From NCBI RefSeq assembly GCF_014650815.1, contig NZ_BMVR01000011.1:124001-188000 (forward strand): DNA of 64,000 nucleotides, in the 5' to 3' direction. The notes beneath the pieces were generated by a model. That model did no database searches and was not told the DNA's origin. It saw only the letters and a program-made list of their open reading frames with translations. The DNA comes from Streptomyces flavofungini (GTDB lineage: Bacteria; Actinomycetota; Actinomycetes; Streptomycetales; Streptomycetaceae). Every line of letters starts with the position of its first letter. Position 1 is the stretch's first letter. Both the position numbers and the translations under genes were made by a program. Positions 12,341 to 20,447 of the stretch are shown in pieces.

Positions 12341-12931
12341 TCATCCGTAGGTGTCGCCGGGACCCGTGCTACCAGGGGCGCGCAGGGGTCCGAAGCGGTG
12401 CGCGGGACCCCCGGGACCGAGCACCTTGATGATGCGTACGGTGCCGTGGCCCAGGTCCTCGTTCAGGCGCGCGACCAGCTGCGGAGCGAGCAGGCGCAGG
12501 TTCGTCGCCCAGGCCGTGGAGTCGCACTGCACGGTCAGGACCCGCTCGTTCTCGTCGTACCGCTGCGGTACGCAGTGCTTGGCCAGGTCGTCGCCGACGA
12601 TCTGCGGCCAGCGGCCCATCACGCCGCCCACGGCGGCCGGGGTCTCCCAGCCGCGCTCGGTGATCAGCCGGTTGATGGCGGAGCCGAGGGGCAGTGGGTC
12701 ACGCCCGTCCGCCCGCGCGCCCGAGCGCAGTCCGCCGCGGCGGGCCTGCTTCTTCTGCTGCGTCGCGTCCCCCCGCGCGCGTGCCTGCTCCTTGGCGGCG
12801 CGCAGGGCGACGCGGGCGAGGTCCACGCCGGAGGGCTCGGGGGTCTTGGGGGTGTCCGGGGCGGCGGGCGCGCCGGTGGTCTCGGCGGGCTTCGGGGCGT
12901 CGCGCTCCGGCCGCTGCTCGTGGCCGCTCAT
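12341..12931 (-). CDS. DUF721 (DciA-like) protein
   Basis: A 196-residue protein with a disordered N-terminus. The conserved DUF721 core runs from LGSAINRLITERGW through GRWPQIVGDDLAKHCVPQRYDENERVLTVQCDSTAWATNLRLLAPQL; the W-x2-IVG and W-A-x-L-x3 patterns mark the family. In many bacteria lacking DnaC, DUF721 proteins (DciA) help load the replicative helicase; applying that role here is inference. ATG 12931 has GGAGGAG 6 bp upstream and starts 20 bp after recF ends, so it is in the recF operon. Confidence 0.85.
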   Translation of the reverse strand: MSGHEQRPERDAPKPAETTGAPAAPDTPKTPEPSGVDLARVALRAAKEQARARGDATQQKKQARRGGLRSGARADGRDPLPLGSAINRLITERGWETPAAVGGVMGRWPQIVGDDLAKHCVPQRYDENERVLTVQCDSTAWATNLRLLAPQLVARLNEDLGHGTVRIIKVLGPGGPAHRFGPLRAPGSTGPGDTYG

Positions 12932-12950
12932 ACGCGCTCCTCCTGGCGGG

Positions 12951-14075
12951 TCATACGCGCTCCACCGCGCCCTCGGCCACGGAGTAGCGCACGCCCGCGA
13001 GGACGCCCGGCACGTCGTCGTCCACAGCGGCCGTCACGAGGACCTGCTCGCCCGGCGCCACCAGCTCCGCGAGCCGTTCCCGGCGGCGCGCGTCGAGCTC
13101 GGCGAAGACGTCGTCGAGGACGAGCACCGGCTCGTTGCCCTCGGCCCGCAGCAGGTCGTACGAGGCGAGGCGCAGCGCGAGGGCGTACGACCAGGACTCG
13201 CCATGGCTCGCGTAACCCTTCGCGGGCAGCTGGCCAAGTTTGAGTAGCAGTTCATCGCGGTGGGGTCCTACCAGCGTCACGCCCCGCTCGATCTCCTGCT
13301 TGCGGGCCTCCACGAGGGCAGCGATGAGCTGCTCGTACAGCTCTTCGCGCGCGTGGCCGACGATTTCCGGCGAGGACGGCTTGTAGTCGAGCGCCACGGG
13401 CCCGCCGCCGGGCGCGAGCTGTTCGTACGCCTTGTCGGCCAGCGGCTGGAGCGTGGCGATCAGGTCGAGCCGCTGGGCGAGCAGCTCGGCGCCCGCGCGG
13501 GCGAGGTGCTGGTCCCACACGTCGAGCGTGGACAGGTCCATGGACCGGCCGCCGTGGCGGCGCGCGAGGGCGGCCGACTTCAGAAGGGTGTTGCGCTGCT
13601 TGAGGACGCGGTCGTAGTCGGAGCGCACCCCGGCCATGCGCGGCGAGCGCGCGGTGATCAGCTCGTCGAGGAACCGCCGCCGCTCCCCGGGGTCGCCCTT
13701 GACCAGCGCCAGGTCCTCCGGCGCGAACAGGACGGTGCGCACGATGCCGAGTACGTCACGGGGTTTGACCTGCGAGGACCGGTTGATGCGGGCGCGGTTG
13801 GCCTTGCCGGGGTTCAGTTCGAGCTCGATGAGCTGCTGGCGCTCGCCCTGCCGGACCGCGGCCCGGATGACGGCGCGGTCGGCGCCCATGCGGACCAGGG
13901 GCGCGTCCGAGGAGACCCGGTGGCTGCCGAGGGTGGCGAGGTAGCCGACGGCCTCGACGAGATTGGTCTTGCCCTGGCCGTTCGGGCCCACGAACGCGGT
14001 GACGCCCGGGTCGAGCGGAACCTCGACCCGGGCGTACGAGCGGAAGTCGGCCAGCGACAGATGCGTGACGTGCAT
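12951..14075 (-). CDS. recF: DNA replication/repair protein RecF
   Basis: A 374-residue SMC-like ATPase that helps load RecA at gaps with RecO/RecR. Walker A is GPNGQGKT (30-37) and Walker B is the VLVLDDVFAELD stretch near the C-terminus. The N-terminal HVTHLSLADFRSYARVEV strand is characteristic. Length is normal for the family. It follows gnd by 94 bp and precedes the DUF721 gene by 19 bp. Confidence 0.97.
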   Translation of the reverse strand: MHVTHLSLADFRSYARVEVPLDPGVTAFVGPNGQGKTNLVEAVGYLATLGSHRVSSDAPLVRMGADRAVIRAAVRQGERQQLIELELNPGKANRARINRSSQVKPRDVLGIVRTVLFAPEDLALVKGDPGERRRFLDELITARSPRMAGVRSDYDRVLKQRNTLLKSAALARRHGGRSMDLSTLDVWDQHLARAGAELLAQRLDLIATLQPLADKAYEQLAPGGGPVALDYKPSSPEIVGHAREELYEQLIAALVEARKQEIERGVTLVGPHRDELLLKLGQLPAKGYASHGESWSYALALRLASYDLLRAEGNEPVLVLDDVFAELDARRRERLAELVAPGEQVLVTAAVDDDVPGVLAGVRYSVAEGAVERV

Positions 14076-14169
14076 GGTGTACGCCGACCTCCCCCGGCCT
14101 ACTTCACTTGCTGATCGGCCCCTCGCCGCACCCCACAGGCTGTGGACGAGGGAGCGTACGGGCTGTGGA

Positions 14170-15048
14170 TCAGCTCTTGGTCTCGACCGCGTGGCCGCCG
14201 AACTGGTTGCGCAGCGCGGCGATCATCTTCATCTGCGGGGAGTCCTCCTGGCGCGAGGCGAACCGGGCGAACAGGGACGCGGTGATCGCGGGCAGCGGCA
14301 CGGCGTTGTCGATCGCCGCCTCCACCGTCCAGCGGCCCTCTCCGGAGTCCTGCGCGAAGCCGCGCAGCTTGTCCAGGTGCTCGTCGTCGTCCAGGGCGTT
14401 GACCGCGAGGTCGAGCAGCCAGGAACGGATGACCGTGCCCTCCTGCCAGGAGCGGAAGACCTCACGGACGTCGGTGACCGAGTCCACGGCCTCCAGGAGC
14501 TCCCAGCCCTCGGCGTAGGCCTGCATCATCGCGTACTCGATGCCGTTGTGGACCATCTTCGCGAAGTGGCCCGCGCCGACCTTGCCCGCGTGCACCGAGC
14601 CGAAGTCGCCCTCGGGCTTCAGGGCGTCGAAGACCGGCTGCACCTTGGCGACGTTGTCCTTGTCGCCGCCGTACATCAGCGCGTAGCCGTTCTCGAGGCC
14701 CCAGACGCCGCCGGAGACGCCGCAGTCGACGAAGCCGATGCCCTTGGCAGCCAGCTCCTCGGCGTGCTTCTCGTCATCCGTCCAGCGCGAGTTGCCGCCG
14801 TCCACGACGACGTCGCCGGGCTGCAGGAGCTCGCCGAGCTCGTCGATGGTGGACTGCGTCGCGGCTCCGGCCGGCACCATCACCCACACGACGCGCGGGC
14901 CCTTGAGCCTGCCCACAAGCTCTTCGAGGCTGTGGACATCCGCGAGGTCCGGGTTGCGGTCGAATCCGATGACGGTGTGGCCTGCGCGGCGGATGCGCTC
15001 GCGCATGTTGCCGCCCATCTTGCCGAGACCGACGAGACCGAGCTCCAT
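14170..15048 (-). CDS. gnd: 6-phosphogluconate dehydrogenase, short (YqeC/Gnd) type
   Basis: A 292-residue NAD(P)-dependent oxidative decarboxylase of 6-phosphogluconate to ribulose 5-phosphate (pentose phosphate pathway). The Rossmann motif GLGKMGGNM opens the protein; the substrate signature VDGGNSRWTDD, GVSGGVWGLENG and HNGIEYAMMQAYAEG follow. It is of the roughly 300-residue class rather than the roughly 470-residue enzyme. ATG 15048 (MELGLVGLGKMGG) is chosen because the fold starts there; the 41 residues upstream in frame are Arg/Pro-rich and unlike the family. Insertion between dnaN and recF is a Streptomyces trait. Confidence 0.93.
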   Translation of the reverse strand: MELGLVGLGKMGGNMRERIRRAGHTVIGFDRNPDLADVHSLEELVGRLKGPRVVWVMVPAGAATQSTIDELGELLQPGDVVVDGGNSRWTDDEKHAEELAAKGIGFVDCGVSGGVWGLENGYALMYGGDKDNVAKVQPVFDALKPEGDFGSVHAGKVGAGHFAKMVHNGIEYAMMQAYAEGWELLEAVDSVTDVREVFRSWQEGTVIRSWLLDLAVNALDDDEHLDKLRGFAQDSGEGRWTVEAAIDNAVPLPAITASLFARFASRQEDSPQMKMIAALRNQFGGHAVETKS

Positions 15049-15181
15049 CAGTGCGTTCCTAACTAGCGATGTGGCGTGAAGACACGTCGCCGCCACTCGT
15101 CGTCGAGCGGCGCACGTGCCCGTTGGCACTTTCGTACCCGCGCCCGAGCCTACGCCCGGACGCGGCCACACACCTGTGGGC

Positions 15182-16312
15182 TCAGCCGCTCAGACGTACG
15201 GGCATGATCAGGTACTTGTACGCGTCGTCGGACTCGGCGTCGAGGGCGGGCTTGCCGCTCAGGAGCGCGGGCTTCGTGGACGTCGTGAACGAGAGCTGGG
15301 CGACCGGGGAGTCGATCGCGCTCAGGCCGTCGAGCAGGAACGTCGGGTTGAAGGCGATCGAGACGTCGTCACCCTCCAACTGGGCGTCGACCCTCTCCAC
15401 AGCCTGTGCGTCGTCGCTGGAGCCGGCCTCCAGGATGAGCACGCCCTGCTCGAAGCTCAGCCGCACCGGGGTGTTCCGCTCGGCGACGAGCGCCACGCGC
15501 TTGACGGCCTCCACGAAGGGGGGCGTCTCGATGACGGCGACCGAGTTGAACTCCGTCGGGAACAGCGAGCGGTACTTCGGCAGGTCGCCTTCGAGCAGTC
15601 GCGTGGTCGTGCGACGGCCCGCGCCCTCGAAGCCGATGAGGCCCTCTCCCGCGCCGGAGCCGGAGAGCGCCAGGGTGACCGTGTCGCCGCTCGTGAGGGC
15701 CTTGGCGGTGTCCTGGAGAGTCTTGGCGGGCACCAGGGCGACCGCGGAGGCCTCCGGGTCCTCCGGCTTCCACAGGAACTCGCGGACCGCGAAGCGGTAG
15801 CGGTCGGTGGACGCCAGGGTGACCTTGTCGCCCTCGATCTCGATGCGCACACCCGTGAGCACAGGGAGGGTGTCGTCACGTCCGGCAGCGATCGCCACCT
15901 GGTTCGCGGCGGCGGCGAAGACCTCACCGGGGACGGTGCCGGTCGCCGTGGGCATCTGCGGCAGCGCCGGGTACTCCTCCACAGGAAGGGTGTGGAGTGT
16001 GAATCGCGAGGAGCCGCAGACCACCGTCGCCCGTACACCGTCTGTGGAAATCTCCACCGGGCGGTTGGGCAGGGCGCGGCAGATGTCGGCGAGCAGGCGG
16101 CCGGAGACGAGGACCGTGCCCTCCTCGTCGACCTCGGCGTCCACGGAGACGCGGGCCGAGACCTCGTAGTCGAAGCTGGACAGGGAGAGGGCGCCCTCCT
16201 CGGCCTTCAGCAGCAGGCCCGCGAGGACGGGCGCTGGCGGCCGAGCCGGGAGGCTGCGTGCCGCCCACGCCACCGCCTCCGCGAGTACGTCGCGTTCCAC
16301 CCGGATCTTCAC
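15182..16312 (-). CDS. dnaN: DNA polymerase III beta sliding clamp
   Basis: A 376-residue processivity clamp that forms a ring dimer on DNA and holds Pol III. Recognisable stretches include VLAGLLLKAEEGALSLSSFDYEVSA, LPVEEYPALPQM, TDRYRFAVREF and the C-terminal YLIMPVRLSG, which forms part of the partner-binding pocket. The start is GTG 16312. It is transcribed away from oriC, opposite the usual single dnaA-dnaN operon in that the whole origin lies between the two genes. Confidence 0.98.
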   Translation of the reverse strand: MKIRVERDVLAEAVAWAARSLPARPPAPVLAGLLLKAEEGALSLSSFDYEVSARVSVDAEVDEEGTVLVSGRLLADICRALPNRPVEISTDGVRATVVCGSSRFTLHTLPVEEYPALPQMPTATGTVPGEVFAAAANQVAIAAGRDDTLPVLTGVRIEIEGDKVTLASTDRYRFAVREFLWKPEDPEASAVALVPAKTLQDTAKALTSGDTVTLALSGSGAGEGLIGFEGAGRRTTTRLLEGDLPKYRSLFPTEFNSVAVIETPPFVEAVKRVALVAERNTPVRLSFEQGVLILEAGSSDDAQAVERVDAQLEGDDVSIAFNPTFLLDGLSAIDSPVAQLSFTTSTKPALLSGKPALDAESDDAYKYLIMPVRLSG

Positions 16313-17230
16313 TTAGCCGCCCTCCTGCTGTTGCTGGCACTGGGGACCAGTCTGACGCACCGCACTGACAGCTGGTGCCCGTCGGGGTCAAGTCGTGCCG
16401 AGAGGTCGCCGAGGGCCGGGCCGCGAGTTGTGCACAGCCCCAACTTCGAAACGGATTCCCAGGTGACTCTAGGGGGCAGTAGTAGTAGGGCCTGTGGAAA
16501 CCGTGGATAACCGCGAATGCGCAGGTCAACGCCTGTTTTTTGTCCACTGACCCTGTGGGCGGAGGCGGTGGACAACCGGCGGAATCTGTGGACGGGCGAA
16601 AGTTCTGCACACCCGATGCACAGGAGGGGGGTACTTCTCCCCAGCCCTGTCCCCAGCTTTACCCAGCTTCCCCACAGGCCAACCCGGCACCTTTGTGTGA
16701 CGCCTTTCACTCGTCCCGGTGAGAGGGCGCGTCGCATTGCCGAACAGTGGACAGCGCTGTGGGGAAGCCGGGAAAAGTTGGGGACAACCGGGCCGTCCCT
16801 GTGGGCCGCCGGTGGACAACTTCGGAGCGGCCCTGTGGACACAATCTTCATCCACAGTCTGTGGAGAGTCTTCGTCCACGAATCCACAACCACCTGACCT
16901 GGCCTGATGGTCATTCAGCAGGGTCCCCTGTGGACACGATCTGGACAACTCGCCAGTCCCCAGGGTGTGGAAGGCGCAAAGGCCACAGATCTGTGGAGAA
17001 CGTCCTCGCGCCGAGCCGTATTCGAACGGCAGGTGTCGGGAAGGTCGCGGTCGCCACGAGCTTTTCGTCGTGCACAGCTGTGGGTGCGCGCGCGTGGGCG
17101 CCGATGAGGACGCCGTGCGGGCGGCCACGGGCCGCTCTGTGAGCGACTGTGTCCACGCGCGCGTGGACAACGAAAAGGGCGCCCCGGGATGTACTCCGGA
17201 GCGCCCTGAGGCCGCGTAACGCGCCTGCTG
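16313..17230. other. oriC: Chromosomal replication origin (oriC) between dnaN and dnaA
   Basis: A 918-bp gene-free spacer dense in DnaA boxes (consensus TTGTCCACA). Boxes with at most one mismatch to TTGTCCACA or TTATCCACA, plus-strand sense: 16428-16436, 16540-16548, 16848-16856. Minus-strand sense: 16502-16510, 16567-16575, 16779-16787, 16811-16819, 16834-16842, 16929-16937, 16940-16948, 16992-17000, 17162-17170. Weaker (two-mismatch) copies lie at 16587, 16668, 16746, 16758, 16860, 16872, 16880 and 17149. Both orientations and irregular spacing fit Streptomyces oriC. No long AT-rich unwinding tract stands out; the T-run at 16535-16541 is the richest spot. Confidence 0.93.
17176..17207 (-). 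terminator. Terminator downstream of dnaA
   Basis: Arms 17176-17182 (AGGGCGC) and 17201-17207 (GCGCCCT) extend inward through CCGG/CCGG with one mismatch. The minus strand continues with TTTTCG, giving a proper T-tail for leftward dnaA transcripts at the edge of oriC. Confidence 0.75.
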
Positions 17231-19183
17231 TCAGCCGTTCTTGATGCGGTTGGTCAGCTCGGTGACCTGGTTGTAGATGGAGCGGCGCTCGGCCATCAGC
17301 GCGCGGATCTTGCGGTCGGCGTGCATCACGGTCGTGTGGTCGCGGCCGCCGAACTGCGCGCCGATCTTGGGCAGCGAGAGATCGGTCAGCTCCCGGCACA
17401 GATACATCGCGATCTGGCGGGCCGTCACCAGAACCCGGCTGCGCGAGGACCCGCACAGGTCGTCCACCGTGAGCCCGAAGTAGTCCGCGGTCGCCGCCAT
17501 GATGGCCGTCGCCGTGATCTCCGGGGCCGCGTCCTCGCCGCCAGGGATCAGGTCCTTGAGGACGATCTCCGTGAGGCCGAGGTCCACCGGCTGCCGGTTC
17601 AGCGACGCGAACGCCGTGACCCGGATCAGCGCGCCCTCCAGCTCGCGGATGTTCCGCGAGATGCGGGAGGCGATGAACTCCAGGACCTCCGGCGGGGCGT
17701 TGAGCTGCTCCTGCACCGCCTTCTTACGAAGGATGGCGATACGCGTCTCCAGCTCCGGCGGCTGGACGTCGGTGATCAGGCCCCACTCGAAGCGGTTGCG
17801 CAGCCGGTCCTCCAGGGTCACCAGCTGCTTGGGCGGCCGGTCGCTGGACAGCACGATCTGCTTGTTCGCGTTGTGGAGCGTGTTGAACGTGTGGAAGAAC
17901 TCCTCCTGCGTCGACTCCTTGTCCGCGAGGAACTGGATGTCGTCGACCAGGAGGATGTCCATCTCGCGGTACCGCTTGCGGAAGCTGTCGCCCTTGCCGT
18001 CGCGGATGGAATTGATGAACTCGTTGGTGAATTCCTCGGAGCTCACATAGCGCACGCGCGTGCCGGGATACAGGCTGCGGGCGTAGTGCCCGATGGCGTG
18101 CAGCAGATGCGTTTTGCCCAGCCCCGACTCCCCGTAGATGAACAGCGGGTTGTACGCCTTGGCGGGCGCCTCGGCCACCGCGACCGCGGCCGCGTGCGCG
18201 AACCGGTTCGACGCGCCGATGACGAAGGTGTCGAAGAGGTACTTCGGGTTGAGGCGGGCCGTGGGCTCACCGGGACCCGTCGCCGGCGCGGGCTGCGCGG
18301 CCAGCGGGCCGGGGGCGCCGCTCGCCGCGGGCAGCGGGGTGCCGCCGCGGCCCACCGGGCCGCCGTGCCCGCCCTGTCCCCCGTGCCGCCCGGTGCCGCC
18401 GTGCTCGCCGGAGCCCGCGCCGTCGGACGGCCCGCCCATCCCGTGCCGCTCGCGGCGGTCGTGTTGGTCGTGCCGGTCCTGCTGGCGCTCGGGGTGCTGG
18501 TCGTAGGGCCCGCGCTCCTGCGGCTGCTGCGGGCGGTAGTCGTGCTGGGGCTGCTGTGGCGGGCTCGCGTACGGGTCGCGCTCGGGGTAGCCGAGGCGGG
18601 GCTGCTGCCAGCCGTAGTCGTCCTGGGGCTGCTGTGGCCAGGCACCGGGGCGCTGGTAGTCCGGGTAGGCGGGGCGGGCCGTGGGGAGCTGGTCGGGGCG
18701 GCCGCCATGGTCGTCGGCGGGGCGGCGGCCGTAGCCGTCGTACGTGTCATGGCCCTGACCGGAAGGGTTCGGCTCCTGGTCCTCGTACCGAGGCGGGCGC
18801 TCCTCGTACCGGGAGGACTGGTCCTCGTACCGGGACGGCTGCTCCTCGTACCGCGGCTGCGGCCGGGGCTGCTGCTGGAGGGGGGGTGCCGGTGGGGTCG
18901 GCTCACCCATGGAGTCGTCGACCGTGATGGCGATGCGGATCGGGCGGCCGCACTCGCGGCTCAGGGTCTCGCTGACGACGGGGGCGAGACGGCCTTCCAG
19001 GACGCCCTTCGCGAACTCGTTCGGCACGGCGAGGAGGGCGGTGTCGGCGACGAGCGCGAGCGGCTGACACCGTTTGATCCAGTGCTCGTCCTTCGCCTCT
19101 ACCCCTTGACCGCGTCCCTCTCCGAGAAGTTGTTCCAAAACCCGTGGCCACACTGCGGCAAGATCGGCAGGTACGTCAGCCAC
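17231..19183 (-). CDS. dnaA: Chromosomal replication initiator DnaA
   Basis: A 650-residue AAA+ initiator that binds DnaA boxes and unwinds oriC. Domain I (1-90, ADVPADLAAVWPRVLEQL) mediates self-interaction. Domain II (about 95-310) is an unusually long Gln/Arg/Tyr/Gly-rich linker, which makes the protein far longer than the roughly 450-residue norm and is a Streptomyces hallmark. Domain III has Walker A GESGLGKT (351-358), Walker B ILLVDDIQFLADK and sensor motifs. Domain IV ends with the DnaA signature GGRDHTTVMHADRKI. The start is GTG 19183. Confidence 0.98.
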   Translation of the reverse strand: MADVPADLAAVWPRVLEQLLGEGRGQGVEAKDEHWIKRCQPLALVADTALLAVPNEFAKGVLEGRLAPVVSETLSRECGRPIRIAITVDDSMGEPTPPAPPLQQQPRPQPRYEEQPSRYEDQSSRYEERPPRYEDQEPNPSGQGHDTYDGYGRRPADDHGGRPDQLPTARPAYPDYQRPGAWPQQPQDDYGWQQPRLGYPERDPYASPPQQPQHDYRPQQPQERGPYDQHPERQQDRHDQHDRRERHGMGGPSDGAGSGEHGGTGRHGGQGGHGGPVGRGGTPLPAASGAPGPLAAQPAPATGPGEPTARLNPKYLFDTFVIGASNRFAHAAAVAVAEAPAKAYNPLFIYGESGLGKTHLLHAIGHYARSLYPGTRVRYVSSEEFTNEFINSIRDGKGDSFRKRYREMDILLVDDIQFLADKESTQEEFFHTFNTLHNANKQIVLSSDRPPKQLVTLEDRLRNRFEWGLITDVQPPELETRIAILRKKAVQEQLNAPPEVLEFIASRISRNIRELEGALIRVTAFASLNRQPVDLGLTEIVLKDLIPGGEDAAPEITATAIMAATADYFGLTVDDLCGSSRSRVLVTARQIAMYLCRELTDLSLPKIGAQFGGRDHTTVMHADRKIRALMAERRSIYNQVTELTNRIKNG

Positions 19184-19558
19184 AGGGCACGCTCTCTCAC
19201 AGGTCCCACGAAGGTGTGGTTCTTGGGACGGGTAGGGACGGAAGTCGACAGAGGCAGAGGGAAGGGAACGACTCGGAGTTCAGCCACGGTAGTCAGGGCG
19301 ACGGGTGCGGTTCAAGTTGTTGTCCACAGGCTGTGCACAGTGTCTCTCCATGACGGCTGGTTTGACCGGATGGCGTAGCCCCGCGTACCGTAACCAGGTC
19401 GAGTTGTCGATGGCTGCTGCCGCCTGCCTCCGATGGGCAAAGATCACGATCTGTGATTGTGAAGCGGTGCACTCGGTGCGTATGCGAGCTTCTCGTGGGC
19501 GCACGGTGACAGCCAGGCGATGTCCCGCCACCACACACATCATTTCTGGAGCCCCCGA
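19184..19558. promoter_or_regulatory. Divergent dnaA / rpmH promoter region with a perfect DnaA box
   Basis: This 375-bp spacer separates leftward dnaA from rightward rpmH. It contains one exact DnaA box, TTGTCCACA at 19320-19328, followed by a related CTGTGCACA at 19331-19339. Both are well placed to autorepress dnaA. A dyad ATCACGATCTGTGAT at about 19444-19458 may be another operator. Start sites could not be fixed. Confidence 0.7.
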
Positions 19559-19696
19559 GTGAGCAAGCGCACCTTCCAGCCGAACAACCGTCGTCGCGCG
19601 AAGACCCACGGCTTCCGGCTGCGTATGCGCACCCGTGCCGGCCGCGCCGTCCTGGCGTCCCGCCGTAGCAAGGGTCGCGCCCGCCTGTCCGCCTAA
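19559..19696 (+). CDS. rpmH: 50S ribosomal protein bL34
   Basis: A 45-residue, strongly basic protein: SKRTFQPNNRRRAKTHGFR then LRMRTRAGRAVLASRRSKGR, the nearly invariant bL34 sequence. It starts at GTG 19559 and stops at TAA 19696. It opens the conserved rightward operon rpmH-rnpA-yidD-yidC-jag-rsmG, divergent from dnaA. Confidence 0.97.
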   Translation: MSKRTFQPNNRRRAKTHGFRLRMRTRAGRAVLASRRSKGRARLSA

Positions 19697-19716
19697 GCGC
19701 ATTAGGTCATGACGTC

Positions 19717-20088
19717 GTGCTGCCTACCGAGCATCGGCTGAGGCGGCGCGAAGACTTCGCGACCGCGGTACGACGGGGTCGTCGGGCCGGACGCCCGCTT
19801 CTCGTCGTCCATCTACGCAGCGGTGCAACGGACCCGCACGTGCCGGGGGAGAGCCTTCCCCCGACACGTGCGGGTTTCGTCGTGAGCAAGGCCGTGGGTG
19901 GAGCCGTGGTTCGCACTACGGTCAAGCGCAGACTCCGCCACCTCATGCGCGACCGACTGGCCTCGTTGCCCCCCGGTAGCCTGGTAGTCGTACGAGCGTT
20001 GCCCGGCGCGGGCGACGCCGACCATGCACAGCTGGCCCGAGACCTGGACGCCGCCCTGGAGCGGCTGCTGGGAGGGGGCGCGCGATGA
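19717..20088 (+). CDS. rnpA: Ribonuclease P protein component
   Basis: A 123-residue basic protein that binds the RNase P RNA and matures tRNA 5' ends. The N-terminus MLPTEHRLRRREDFATAVRRGRR and the RNR-like basic helix VVRTTVKRRLRHLMRDRL are the family hallmarks. It starts at GTG 19717, 20 bp after rpmH, and its TGA overlaps the ATG of yidD by 4 bp, so the two are translationally coupled. Confidence 0.96.
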   Translation: MLPTEHRLRRREDFATAVRRGRRAGRPLLVVHLRSGATDPHVPGESLPPTRAGFVVSKAVGGAVVRTTVKRRLRHLMRDRLASLPPGSLVVVRALPGAGDADHAQLARDLDAALERLLGGGAR

Positions 20089-20444
20089 AGTACCCGCTGC
20101 TGGCGCTGATCAAGCTGTACCAGTGGACGATCAGTCCACTCCTCGGCCCAGTCTGCAAGTACTACCCGTCGTGCTCCCGCTACGGCTACCTGGCCATCGA
20201 CCGGCACGGTGCGATCAAGGGAACGGCGCTCACTGCCTGGCGCATCCTGCGGTGCAATCCGTGGTCGCTCGGTGGTGTCGATCATGTCCCGCCGCGCAAG
20301 CGCCCGCGGTGGCACGAGATGCTGCGCGCCGCCTGGCGTGAACGCAAGGGCGGGCCCTCCGCCGCTGGCGTGCCGTCCGGAGACCTCCCCCCGGCTCCCA
20401 CGAGCCCGGCCGCCGAGACCCCGTCCCATGCTCAAGGAGCCTGA
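20085..20444 (+). CDS. yidD: Membrane protein insertion efficiency factor YidD
   Basis: A 119-residue membrane-associated protein assisting YidC insertion. The conserved core is LIKLYQWTISPLLGPVCKYYPSCSRY with the three family cysteines (C24, C30 and the CNPW cysteine near 63), then GGVDHVPP. A roughly 30-residue Pro/Ala-rich C-terminal tail extends beyond the usual end. The ATG overlaps the rnpA stop. Confidence 0.94.
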   Translation: MKYPLLALIKLYQWTISPLLGPVCKYYPSCSRYGYLAIDRHGAIKGTALTAWRILRCNPWSLGGVDHVPPRKRPRWHEMLRAAWRERKGGPSAAGVPSGDLPPAPTSPAAETPSHAQGA

Positions 20445-20447
20445 TTA

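Noticed and set aside
19444..19458. ATCACGATCTGTGAT as a Crp site upstream of rpmH
   Set aside because: The Crp consensus is TGTGA-n6-TCACA; here the half-sites are in the reverse order, so I list it only as a possible dyad.
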